The notes below the pieces were generated by a model. It was not told the DNA's origin. It saw only the letters and a list, made by a program, of their open reading frames with translations, and searched no databases. Below are positions 11,001 through 23,312 of a stretch of 64,000 nt of DNA, one piece after another; the stretch's first letter is position 1; every line of letters begins with the position of its first letter. The position numbers were made by a program, and so were the translations under genes. Location of the stretch: assembly GCA_964036275.1 (NCBI GenBank), contig CAXIWQ010000005.1, forward strand, positions 1-64,000, written 5' to 3'. This DNA is from Litoditis marina (lineage: Eukaryota > Nematoda > Chromadorea > Rhabditida > Rhabditidae).

Positions 11001-12509
11001 GTAGTTGTGACCATGAGTGGGAAGATAGTCCAATTGAGTAGTAACAGTGTACTAAAGGTTTTACATGTATACAAGCTCTGTATCGAAACTCAGAAAGTTC
11101 GAATATTGGCCGCGCTGATATTCAATCGGCCGGATTCCGAAGTTTTCACAGGTCAATCTGAAGATTGTAAGAAAACCAATTGTTCCATGGTAGTTGTTAC
11201 TATAAGTGGGGAGATAGTCCAACTGAGTAGTAACAGTGTACTAAAGGTTTTTCATGTATACAAGCTCTGTATCGAAACTCAGAAAGTTCGAATTTTGGCC
11301 GCGCAGATATTGAATCGGCCGGATTTCGAAGTTTTCACAGGTCAATCTGGAGATTGTACGAAGGCCAATTGTTTCATAATAGTTGTTACAATAAGTGGGA
11401 AGATAGTCCAATTGAGTAGTAACAGTGTACTAAAGGTTTTTCATGTATACAAGCTCTGTATCGAAACTCAGAAAGTTCGAATTTTGGCCGCGCTGATATT
11501 CAATCGGCCGGATTCCGAAGTTTTCACAGGTCAATCTGAAGATTGTAAGAAAACCAATTGTTTCATGGTAGTTGTTACTATAAGTGGGGAGATAGTCCAA
11601 CTGAGTAGTAACAGTGTACTAAAGGTTTTTCATGTATACAAGCTCTGTATCGAAACTCAGAAAGTTCGAATTTTGGCCGCGCAGATATTGAATCGGCCGG
11701 ATTTCGAAGTTTTCACAGGTCAACCTGAAGATTGTAAATAGGTCAATTGTTTCATGTTAGTTGTTACTATAAGTGGAAAAATAGTCCAATTAAGTAGTAA
11801 CAGCGTACTAAAGGTTTTTCATGTATACAAGCTCTGTATCGAAACTCAGAAAGTTCGAATTTTGGCCGCGCTGATATTGAATCGGCCGGATTTCGAAGTT
11901 TTCACCGGTCAATCTGAAGATTGTAAGGAGGCCAATTGTTTCATGGTAGTTGTGACCATAAGTGGGAAGATAGTCCAATTGAGTAGTAACAGTGTACTAA
12001 AGGTTTTACATGTATACAAGCTCTGTATCGAAACTCAGAAAGTTCGAATATTGGCCGCGCTGATATTGAATCGGCCGGATTTCGAAGTTTTCACCGGTCA
12101 ACCTGAAGATTGTAAATAGGTCAATTGTTTCAAGTTAGTTGTTACTATAAGTGGAAAGATAGTCCAATTAAGTAGTAATAGCGTACTAAAGGTTTTTCAT
12201 GTATACAAGCTCTGTATCGAAACTCAGAAAGTTCGAATATTGGCCGCGCTGATATTCAATCGGCCGGATTTCGAAGTTTTCACAGGTCAATCTGAAGATT
12301 GTAAGAAAACCAATTGTTTCATGGTAGTTGTTACTATAAGTGGGGAGATAGTCCAATCAAGTAGTAACAGTGTACTAAAGGTTTTTCATGTATACAAGCT
12401 CTGTATCGAAACTCAGAAAGTTCGAATTTTGGCCGCGCTGATATTGAATCGGCCGGATTTCGAAGTTTTCACCGGTCAACCTGAAGATTGTAAATAGGTC
12501 AATTGTTTC

Positions 12510-14021
12510 ATGTTAGTTGTTACTATAAGTGGGAAGATAGTCCAAATGAGTAGTAACAGTGTACTAAAGGTTTTACATGTATACAAGCTCTGTATCGAAA
12601 CTCAGAAAGTTCGAATATTGGCCGCGCTGATATTCAATCGGCCGGATTCCGAAGTTTTCACAGGTCAATCTGAAGATTGTAAGAAAACCAATTGTTTCAT
12701 GGTAGTTGTTACTATAAGTGGGGAGATAGTCCAACTGAGTAGTAACAGTGTACTAAAGGTTTTTCATGTATACAAGCTCTGTATCGAAACTCAGAAAGTT
12801 CGAATTTTGGCCGCGTTGATATTGAATCGGCCGGATTTCGAAGTTTTCACAGGTCAATCTGGAGATTGTACGAAGGCCAATTGTTTCATAATGGTTGTTA
12901 CAATAAGTGGGAAGATAGTCCAATTGAGTAGTAACAGTGTACTGAAGGTTTTTCATGTATACAAGCTCTGTATCGAAACTCAGAAAGTTCGAATTTTGGC
13001 CGCGCTGATATTGAATCGGCCGGATTTCGAAGTTTTCACCGGTCAATCTGAAGATTGTAAGGAGGCCAATTGTTTCATGGTAGTTGTGACCATAAGTGGG
13101 GAGATGGTCCAATTGAGTAGTAACAGTGTACTAAAGGTTTTACATGTATACAAGCTCTGTATCGAAACTCAGAAAGTTCGAATATTGGCCGCGCTGATAT
13201 TGAATCGGCCGGATTTCGAAGTTTTCACCGGTCAACCTGAAGATTGTAAATAGGTCAATTGTTTCATGTTAGTTGTTACTATAAGTGGAAAGATAGTCCA
13301 ATTAAGTAGTAACAGCGTACTAAAGGTTTTTCATGTATACAAGCTCTGTATCGAAACTCAGAAAGTTCGAATTTTGGCCGCGCTGATATTCAATCGGCCG
13401 GATTCCGAAGTTTTCACAGGTCAATCTGAAGATTGTAAGAAAACCAATTGTTTCATGGTAGTTGTTACTATAAGTGGGGAGATAGTCCAACTGAGTAGTA
13501 ACAGTGTACTAAAGGTTTTTCATGTATACAAGCTCTGTATCGAAACTCAGAAAGTTCGAATTTTGGCCGCGCAGATATTGAATCGGCCGGATTTCGAAGT
13601 TTTCACAGGTCAATCTGGAGATTGTACGAAGGCCAATTGTTTCATAATAGTTGTTACAATAAGTGGGAAGATAGTCCAATTGAGTAGTAACAGTGTACTA
13701 AAGGTTTTTCATGTATACAAGCTCTGTATCGAAACTCAGAAAGTTCGAATTTTGGCCGCGCTGATATTGAATCGGCCGGCTTTCGAAGTTTTCACCGGTC
13801 AATCTGAAGATTGTAAGGAGGCCAATTGTTTTATGGTAGTTGTGACCATGAGTGGGAAGATAGTCCAATTGAGTAGTAACAGTGTACTAAAGGTTTTACA
13901 TGTATACAAGCTCTGTATCGAAACTCAGAAAGTTCGAATATTGGCCGCGCTGATATTGAATCGGCCGGATTTCGAAGTTTTCACCGGTCAACCTGAAGAT
14001 TGTAAATAGGTCAATTGTTTC
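12510..14021 (+). repeat. SatB higher-order repeat, two copies of 756 bp
   Basis: Two consecutive blocks of four monomers (12510-13265 and 13266-14021) share nearly the same order of monomer subtypes. Each starts at the ATGTTAGTTG following a GTAAATAG monomer. The 756-bp spacing is exactly 4 x 189. A similar pair occurs at 30878-32389. Confidence 0.8.
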
Positions 14022-17000
14022 ATGTTAGTTGTTACTATAAGTGGAAAGATAGTCCAATTAAGTAGTAACAGCGTACTAAAGGTTTTTCATGTATACAAGC
14101 TCTGTATCGAAACTCAGAAAGTTCGAATTTTGGCCGCGCTGATATTCAATCGGCCGGATTCCGAAGTTTTCACAGGTCAATCTGAAGATTGTAAGAAAAC
14201 CAATTGTTCCATGGTAGTTGTTACTATAAGTGGGGAGATAGTCCAACTGAGTAGTAACAGTGTACTAAAGGTTTTTCATGTATACAAGCTCTGTATCGAA
14301 ACTCAGAAAGTTCGAATTTTGGCCGCGCAGATATTGAATCGGCCGGATTTCGAAGTTTTCACAGGTCAATCTGGAGATTGTACGAAGGCCAATTGTTTCA
14401 TAATAGTTGTTACAATAAGTGGGAAGATAGTCCAATTGAGTAGTAACAGTGTACTAAAGGTTTTTCATGTATACAAGCTCTGTATCGAAACTCAGAAAGT
14501 TCGAATTTTGGCCGCGCTGATATTCAATCGGCCGGATTCCGAAGTTTTCACAGGTCAATCTGAAGATTGTAAGAAAACCAATTGTTTCATGGTAGTTGTT
14601 ACTATAAGTGGGGAGATAGTCCAACTGAGTAGTAACAGTGTACTAAAGGTTTTTCATGTATACAAGCTCTGTATCGAAACTCAGAAAGTTCGAATTTTGG
14701 CCGCGCAGATATTGAATCGGCCGGATTTCGAAGTTTTCACAGGTCAATCTGGAGATTGTACGAAGGCCAATTGTTTCATAATAGTTGTTACAATAAGTGG
14801 GAAGATAGTCCAATTGAGTAGTAACAGTGTACTAAAGGTTCTACATGTATACAAGCTCTGTATCGAAACTCAGAAAGTTCGAATTTTGGCCGTGCTGATA
14901 TTGAATCGGCCGGATTTCGAAGTTTTCACAGGTCAATCTGGAGATTGTACGAAGCCAATTGTTTCATAATAGTTGTTACAATAAGTGGGAAGATAGTCCA
15001 ATTGAGTAGTAACAGTGTACTAAAGGTTTTTCATGTATACAAGCTCTGTATCGAAACTCAGAAAGTTCGAATTTTGGCCGCGCTGATATTGAATCGGCCG
15101 GATTTCGAAGTTTTCACCGGTCAATCTGAAGATTGTAAGGAGGCCAATTGTTTTATGGTAGTTGTGACCATAAGTGGGAAGATAGTCCAATTGAGTAGTA
15201 ATAGTGTACTAAAGGTTTTTCATGTATACAAGCTCTGTATCGAAACTCAGAAAGTTCGAACTTTGGCCGCGCTGATACTGAATCGGCCGGATTTCGAAGT
15301 TTTCACAGGTCAATCTGAAGATTGTACGAAGGCCAATTGTTTCATAATGGTTGTTACAATAAGTGGGAAGCTAGTCCAATTAAGTGGTAACAGTGTACGG
15401 AAGGTTTTTCATGTATACAAGCTCTGTATCGAAACTCAGAAAGTTCGAACTTTGGCCGCGCTGATACTGAATCGGCCGGATTTCGAAGTTTTCACCGGTC
15501 AACCTGAAGATTGTAAATAGGTCAATTGTTTCATGTTAGTTGTTACTATAAGTGGAAAGATAGTCCAATTAAGTAGTAACAGTGTACTAAAGGTTTTTCA
15601 TGTATACAAGCTCTGTATCGAAACTCAGAAGGTTCGAATTTTGGCCGCGCTGATATTCAATCGGCCGGATTTCGAAGTTTTCACCGGTCAATCTGAAGAT
15701 TGTAAGGAGGCCAATTGTTTTATGGTAGTTGTGACCATGAGTGGGAAGCTAGTCCAATTAAGTGGTAACAGTGTACGGAAGGTTTTTCATGTATACAAGC
15801 TCTGTATCGAAACTCAGAAAGTTCGAACTTTGGCCGCGCTGATACTGAATCGGCCGGATTTCGAAGTTTTCACAGGTCAATCTGAAGATTGTACGAAGGC
15901 CAATTGTTTCATAATGGTTGTTACAATAAGTGGGAAGCTAGTCCAATTAAGTGGTAACAGTGTACGGAAGGTTTTTCATGTATACAAGCTCTGTATCGAA
16001 ACTCAGAAAGTTCGAACTTTGGCCGCGCTGATACTGAATCGGCCGGATTTCGAAGTTTTCACCGGTCAACCTGAAGATTGTAAATAGGTCAATTGTTTCA
16101 TGTTAGTTGTTACTATAAGTGGAAAGATAGTCCAATTAAGTAGTAACAGTGTACTAAAGGTTTTTCATGTATACAAGCTCTGTATCGAAACTCAGAAGGT
16201 TCGAATTTTGGCCGCGCTGATATTCAATCGGCCGGATTTCGAAGTTTTCACCGGTCAATCTGAAGATTGTAAGGAGGCCAATTGTTTTATGGTAGTTGTG
16301 ACCATGAGTGGGAAGCTAGTCCAATTAAGTGGTAACAGTGTACGGAAGGTTTTTCATGTATACAAGCTCTGTATCGAAACTCAGAAAGTTCGAACTTTGG
16401 CCGCGCTGATACTGAATCGGCCGGATTTCGAAGTTTTCACCGGTCAATCTGAAGATTGTAAGGAGGCCAATTGTTTTATGGTAGTTGTGACCATGAGTGG
16501 GAAGATAGTCCAATTGAGTAGTAACAGTGTACTAAAGGTTTTACATGTATACAAGCTCTGTATCGAAACTCAGAAAGTTCGAATATTGGCCGCGCTGATA
16601 TTCAATCGGCCGGATTCCGAAGTTTTCACAGGTCAATCTGAAGATTGTAAGAAAACCAATTGTTCCATGGTAGTTGTTACTATAAGTGGGGAGATAGTCC
16701 AACTGAGAAGTAACAGTGTACTAAAGGTTTTTCATGTATACAAGCTCTGTATCGAAACTCAGAAAGTTCGAATTTTGGCCGCGCTGATATTCAATCGGCC
16801 GGATTCCGAAGTTTTCACAGGTCAATCTGAAGATTGTACGAAGGCCAATTGTTTCATAATAGTTGTTACAATAAGTGGGAAGATAGTCCAATTGAGTAGT
16901 AACAGTGTACTAAAGGTTTTTCATGTATACAAGCTCTGTATCGAAACTCAGAAAGTTCGAATTTTGGCCGCGTTGATATTCAATCGGCCGGATTCCGAAG

Positions 17001-18387
17001 TTTTCACAGGTCAATCTGAAGATTGTAAGAAAACCAATTGTTTCATGGTAGTTGTTACTATAAGTGGGAAGATAGTCCAATCAAGTAGTAACAGTGTACT
17101 AAAGGTTTTTCATGTAGACAAGCTCTGTATCAAAACTCAGAAAGTTGGAATTTTGGCCGCGCTGATATTGAATCGGCCGGATTTCGAAGTTTTCACCGGT
17201 CAATCTGAAGATTGTAAGGAGGCCAATTGTTTCATGGTAGTTGTGACCATAAGTGGGAAGATAGTCCAATTGAGTAGTAACAGTGTACTAAAGGTTTTAC
17301 ATGTATACAAGCTCTGTATCGAAACTCAGAAAGTTCGAATATTGGCCGCGCTGATATTGAATCGGCCGGATTTCGAAGTTTTCACCGGTCAACCTGAAGA
17401 TTGTAAATAGGTCAATTGTTTCAAGTTAGTTGTTACTATAAGTGGAAAGATAGTCCAATTAAGTAGTAATAGCGTACTAAAGGTTTTTCATGTATACAAG
17501 CTCTGTATCGAAACTCAGAAAGTTCGAAGTTTGGCCGCGCTGATATTCAATCGGCCGGATTCCGAAGTTTTCACAGGTCAATCTGAAGATTGTAAGAAAA
17601 CCAATTGTTTCATGGTAGTTGTTACTATAAGTGGGAAGATAGTCCAATCAAGTAGTAACAGTGTACTAAAGGTTTTTCATGTAGACAAGCTCTGTATCGA
17701 AACTCAGAAAGTTCGAATTTTGGCCGCGCTGATATTGAATCGGCCGGATTTCGAAGTTTTCACCGGTCAACCTGAAGATTGTAAATAGGTCAATTGTTTC
17801 ATGTTAGTTGTTACTATAAGTGGGAAGATAGTCCAAATGAGTAGTAACAGTGTACTAAAGGTTTTACATGTATACAAGCTCTGTATCGAAACTCAGAAAG
17901 TTCGAATATTGGCCGCGCTGATATTCAATCGGCCGGATTCCGAAGTTTTCACAGGTCAATCTGAAGATTGTAAGAAAACCAATTGTTTCATGGTAGTTGT
18001 TACTATAAGTGGGGAGATAGTCCAACTGAGTAGTAACAGTGTACTAAAGGTTTTTCATGTATACAAGCTCTGTATCGAAACTCAGAAAGTTCGAATTTTG
18101 GCCGCGTTGATATTCAATCGGCCGGATTTCGAAGTTTTCACAGGTCAATCTGGAGATTGTACGAAGGCCAATTGTTTCATAATGGTTGTTACAATAAGTG
18201 GGAAGATAGTCCAATTGAGTAGTAACAGTGTACTGAAGGTTTTTCATGTATACAAGCTCTGTATCGAAACTCAGAAAGTTCGAATTTTGGCCGCGCTGAT
18301 ATTGAATCGGCCGGATTTCGAAGTTTTCACCGGTCAATCTGAAGATTGTAAGGAGGCCAATTGTTTCATGGTAGTTGTGACCATAAG

Positions 18388-18395
18388 TTTTTTTT
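18388..18395. other. Rearranged SatB monomer with T8 run
   Basis: The monomer is interrupted after CCATAAGT by a run of eight T, and then re-enters SatB at CATAATAG, a position that lies earlier in the monomer. The result is a partial extra monomer of roughly 30 bp. It is the clearest internal breakpoint of the main array. Confidence 0.8.
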
Positions 18396-20664
18396 CATAA
18401 TAGTTGTTACAATAAGTGGGAAGATAGTCCAATTAAGTGGTAACAGTGTACTAAAGGTTTTTCATGTATACAAGCTCTGTATCGAAACTCAGAAAGTTCG
18501 AATTTTGGCCGCGCTGATATTCAATCGGCCGGATTCCGAAGTTTTCACAGGTCAATCTGAAGATTGTAAGAAAACCAATTGTTCCATGGTAGTTGTTACT
18601 ATAAGTGGGGAGATAGTCCAACTGAGTAGTAACAGTGTACTAAAGGTTTTTCATGTATACAAGCTCTGTATCGAAACTCAGAAAGTTCGAATTTTGGCCG
18701 CGCAGATATTGAATCGGCCGGATTTCGAAGTTTTCACAGGTCAATCTGGAGATTGTACGAAGGCCAATTGTTTCATAATAGTTGTTACAATAAGTGGGAA
18801 GATAGTCCAATTGAGTAGTAACAGTGTACTAAAGGTTTTTCATGTATACAAGCTCTGTATCGAAACTCAGAAAGTTCGAATTTTGGCCGCGCTGATATTG
18901 AATCGGCCGGATTTCGAAGTTTTCACCGGTCAACCTGAAGATTGTAAATAGGTCAATTGTTTCAAGTTAGTTGTTACTATAAGTGGAAAGATGGTCCAAT
19001 TAAGTAGTAATAGCGTACTAAAGGTTTTTCATGTATACAAGCTCTGTATCGAAACTCAGAAAGTTCGAATTTTGGCCGCGCTGATATTCAATCGGCCGGA
19101 TTCCGAAGTTTTCACAGGTCAATCTGAAGATTGTAAGAAAACCAATTGTTTCATGGTAGTTGTTACTATAAGTGGGAAGATAGTCCAATCAAGTAGTAAC
19201 AGTGTACTAAAGGTTTTTCATGTAGACAAGCTCTGTATCGAAACTCAGAAAGTTCGAATTTTGGCCGCGCTGATATTGAATCGGCCGGATTTCGAAGTTT
19301 TCACCGGTCAATCTGAAGATTGTAAGGAGGCCAATTGTTTCATGGTAGTTGTGCCCATAAGTGGGAAGATAGTCCAATTGAGTAGTAACAGTGTACTAAA
19401 GGTTTTACATGTATACAAGCTCTGTATCGAAACTCAGAAAGTTCGAATATTGGCCGCGCTGATATTGAATCGGCCGGATTTCGAAGTTTTCACCGGTCAA
19501 CCTGAAGATTGTAAATAGGTCAATTGTTTCAAGTTAGTTGTTACTATAAGTGGAAAGATAGTCCAATTAAGTATTAATAGCGTACTAAAGGTTTTTCATG
19601 TATACAAGCTCTGTATCGAAACTCAGAAAGTTCGAAGTTTGGCCGCGCTGATATTCAATCGGCCGGATTCCGAAGTTTTCACAGGTCAATCTGAAGATTG
19701 TAAGAAAACCAATTGTTTCATGGTAGTTGTTACTATAAGTGGGAAGATAGTCCAATCAAGTAGTAACAGTGTACTAAAGGTTTTTCATGTAGACAAGCTC
19801 TGTATCGAAACTCAGAAAGTTCGAATTTTGGCCGCGCTGATATTGAATCGGCCGGATTTCGAAGTTTTCACCGGTCAACCTGAAGATTGTAAATAGGTCA
19901 ATTGTTTCATGTTAGTTGTTACTATAAGTGGGAAGATAGTCCAATTGAGTAGTAACAGTGTACTAAAGGTTTTACATGTATACAAGCTCTGTATCGAAAC
20001 TCAGAAAGTTCGAATTTTGGCCGCGCTGATATTCAATCGGCCGGATTCCGAAGTTTTCACAGGTCAATCTGAAGATTGTAAGAAAACCAATTGTTTCATG
20101 GTAGTTGTTACTATAAGTGGGGAGATAGTCCAACTGAGTAGTAACAGTGTACTAACGGTTTTTCATGTATACAAGCTCTGTATCGAAACTCAGAAAGTTC
20201 GAATTTTGGCCGCGTTGATATTCAATCGGCCGAATTTCGAAGTTTTCACAGGTCAATCTGGAGATTGTACGAAGGCCAATTGTTTCATAATAGTTGTTAC
20301 AATAAGTGGGAAGATAGTCCAATTGAGTAGTAACAGTGTACTAAAGGTTTTTCATGTATACAAGCTCTGTATCGAAACTCAGAAAGTTCGAATTTTGGCC
20401 GCGCTGATATTGAATCGGCCGGATTTCGAAGTTTTCACCGGTCAATCTGAAGATTGTAAGGAGGCCAATTGTTTTATGGTAGTTGTGACCATAAGTGGGA
20501 AGATAGTCCAATTAAGTAGTAACAGTGTACTAAAGGTTTTACATGTATACAAGCTCTGTATCGAAACTCAGAAAGTTCGAATATTGGCCGCGCTGATATT
20601 GAATCGGCCGGATTTCGAAGTTTTCACCGGTCAACCTGAAGATTGTAAATAGGTCAATTGTTTC

Positions 20665-23312
20665 ATGTTAGTTGTTACTATAAGTGGAAAGATAGTCCAA
20701 TTAAGTAGTAACAGCGTACTAAAGGTTTTTCATGTATACAAGCTCTGTATCGAAACTCAGAAAGTTCGAATTTTGGCCGCGCTGATATTCAATCGGCCGG
20801 ATTCCGAAGTTTTCACAGGTCAATCTGAAGATTGTACGAAAACCAATTGTTCCATGGTAGTTGTTACTATAAGTGGGGAGATAGTCCAACTGAGTAGTAA
20901 CAGTGTACTAAAGGTTTATCATGTATACAAGCTCTGTATCGAAACTCAGAAAGTTCGAATTTTGGCCGCGCTGATATTGAATCGGCCGGATTTCGAAGTT
21001 TTCACCGGTCAATCTGAAGATTGTAAGGAGGCCAATTGTTTTATGGTAGTTGTTACAATAAGTGGGAAGATAGTCCAATTGAGTAGTAACAGTGTACTAA
21101 AGGTTTTTTCATGTATACAAGCTCTGTATCGAAACTCAGAAAGTTCGAATTTTGGCCGCGCTGATATTGAATCGGCCGGATTTCGAAGTTTTCACCGGTC
21201 AATCTGAAGATTGTAAGGAGGCCCATTGTTTTATGGTAGTTGTGACCATAAGTGGGAAGATAGTCCAATTGAGTAGTAACAGTGTACTAAAGGTTTTACA
21301 TGTATACAAGCTCTGTATCGAAACTCAGAAAGTTCGAATATTGGCCGCGCTGATATTGAATCGGCCGGATTTCGAAGTTTTCACCGGTCAACCTGAAGAT
21401 TGTAAGAAAACCAATTGTTTCATGGTAGTTGTTACTATAAGTGGGGAGATAGTCCAACTGAGTAGTAACAGTGTACTAACGGTTTTTCATGTATACAAGC
21501 TCTGTATCGAAACTCAGAAAGTTCGAATTTTGGCCGCGTTGATATTCAATCGGCCGGATTTCGAAGTTTTCACAGGTCAATCTGGAGATTGTACGAAGGC
21601 CAATTGTTTCATAATAGTTGTTACAATAAGTGGGAAGATAGTCCAATTGAGTAGTAACAGTGTACTAAAGGTTTTTCATGTATACAAGCTCTGTATCGAA
21701 ACTCAGAAAGTTCGAATTTTGGCCGCGCTGATATTGAATCGGCCGGATTTCGAAGTTTTCACCGGTCAATCTGAAGATTGTAAGGAGGCCAATTGTTTTA
21801 TGGTAGTTGTGACCATAAGTGGGAAGATAGTCCAATTGAGTAGTAACAGTGTACTAAAGGTTTTACATGTATACAAGCTCTGTATCGAAACTCAGAAAGT
21901 TCGAATATTGGCCGCGCTGATATTGAATCGGCCGGATTTCGAAGTTTTCACCGGTCAACCTGAAGATTGTAAATAGGTCAATTGTTTCATGTTAGTTGTT
22001 ACTATAAGTGGAAAGATAGTCCAATTAAGTAGTAACAGCGTACTAAAGGTTTTTCATGTATACAAGCTCTGTATCGAAACTCAGAAAGTTCGAATTTTGG
22101 CCGCGCTGATATTCAATCGGCCGGATTCCGAAGTTTTCACAGGTCAATCTGAAGATTGTAAGAAAACCAATTGTTCCATGGTAGTTGTTACTATAAGTGG
22201 GGAGATAGTCCAACTGAGTAGTAACAGTGTACTAAAGGTTTATCATGTATACAAGCTCTGTATCGAAACTCAGAAAATTCGAATTTTGGCCGCGCAGATA
22301 TTGCATCGGCCGGATTTCGAAGTTTTCACAGGTCAATCTGGAGATTGTAAGGAGGCCAATTGTTTTATGGTAGTTGTTACAATAAGTGGGAAGATAGTCC
22401 AATTGAGTAGTAACAGTGTACTAAAGGTTTTTTCATGTATACAAGCTCTGTATCGAAACTCAGAAAGTTCGAATTTTGGCCGCGCTGATATTGAATCGGC
22501 CGGATTTCGAAGTTTTCACCGGTCAATCTGAAGATTGTAAGGAGGCCCATTGTTTTATGGTAGTTGTGACCATAAGTGGGAAGATAGTCCAATTGAGTAG
22601 TAACAGTGTACTAAAGGTTTTACATGTATACAAGCTCTGTATCGAAACTCAGAAAGTTCGAATATTGGCCGCGCTGATATTGAATCGGCCGGATTTCGAA
22701 GTTTTCACCGGTCAACCTGAAGATTGTAAGAAAACCAATTGTTTCATGGTAGTTGTTACTATAAGTGGGGAGATAGTCCAACTGAGTAGTAACAGTGTAC
22801 TAACGGTTTTTCATGTATACAAGCACTGTATCGAAACTCAGAAAGTTCGAATTTTGGCCGCGTTGATATTCAATCGGCCGGATTTCGAAGTTTTCACAGG
22901 TCAATCTGGAGATTGTACGAAGGCCAATTGTTTCATAATAGTTGTTACAATAAGTGGGAAGATAGTCCAATTGAGTAGTAACAGTGTACTAAAGGTTTTT
23001 CATGTATACAAGCTCTGTATCGAAACTCAGAAAGTTCGAATTTTGGCCGCGCTGATATTGAATCGGCCGGATTTCGAAGTTTTCACCGGTCAATCTGAAG
23101 ATTGTAAGGAGGCCAATTGTTTTATGGTAGTTGTGACCATAAGTGGGAAGATAGTCCAATTGAGTAGTAACAGTGTACTAAAGGTTTTACATGTATACAA
23201 GCTCTGTATCGAAACTCAGAAAGTTCGAATATTGGCCGCGCTGATATTGAATCGGCCGGATTTCGAAGTTTTCACCGGTCAACCTGAAGATTGTAAATAG
23301 GTCAATTGTTTC
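20665..23312 (+). repeat. SatB higher-order repeat, two copies of 1324 bp
   Basis: Blocks 20665-21988 and 21989-23312 are near-identical runs of seven monomers (7 x 189 = 1323) plus one extra T in GGTTTTTTCATG. That extra base marks the unit and recurs at about 21105, 22430, 23755, 25455 and 26025. The block therefore spread locally after the indel arose. Confidence 0.85.
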
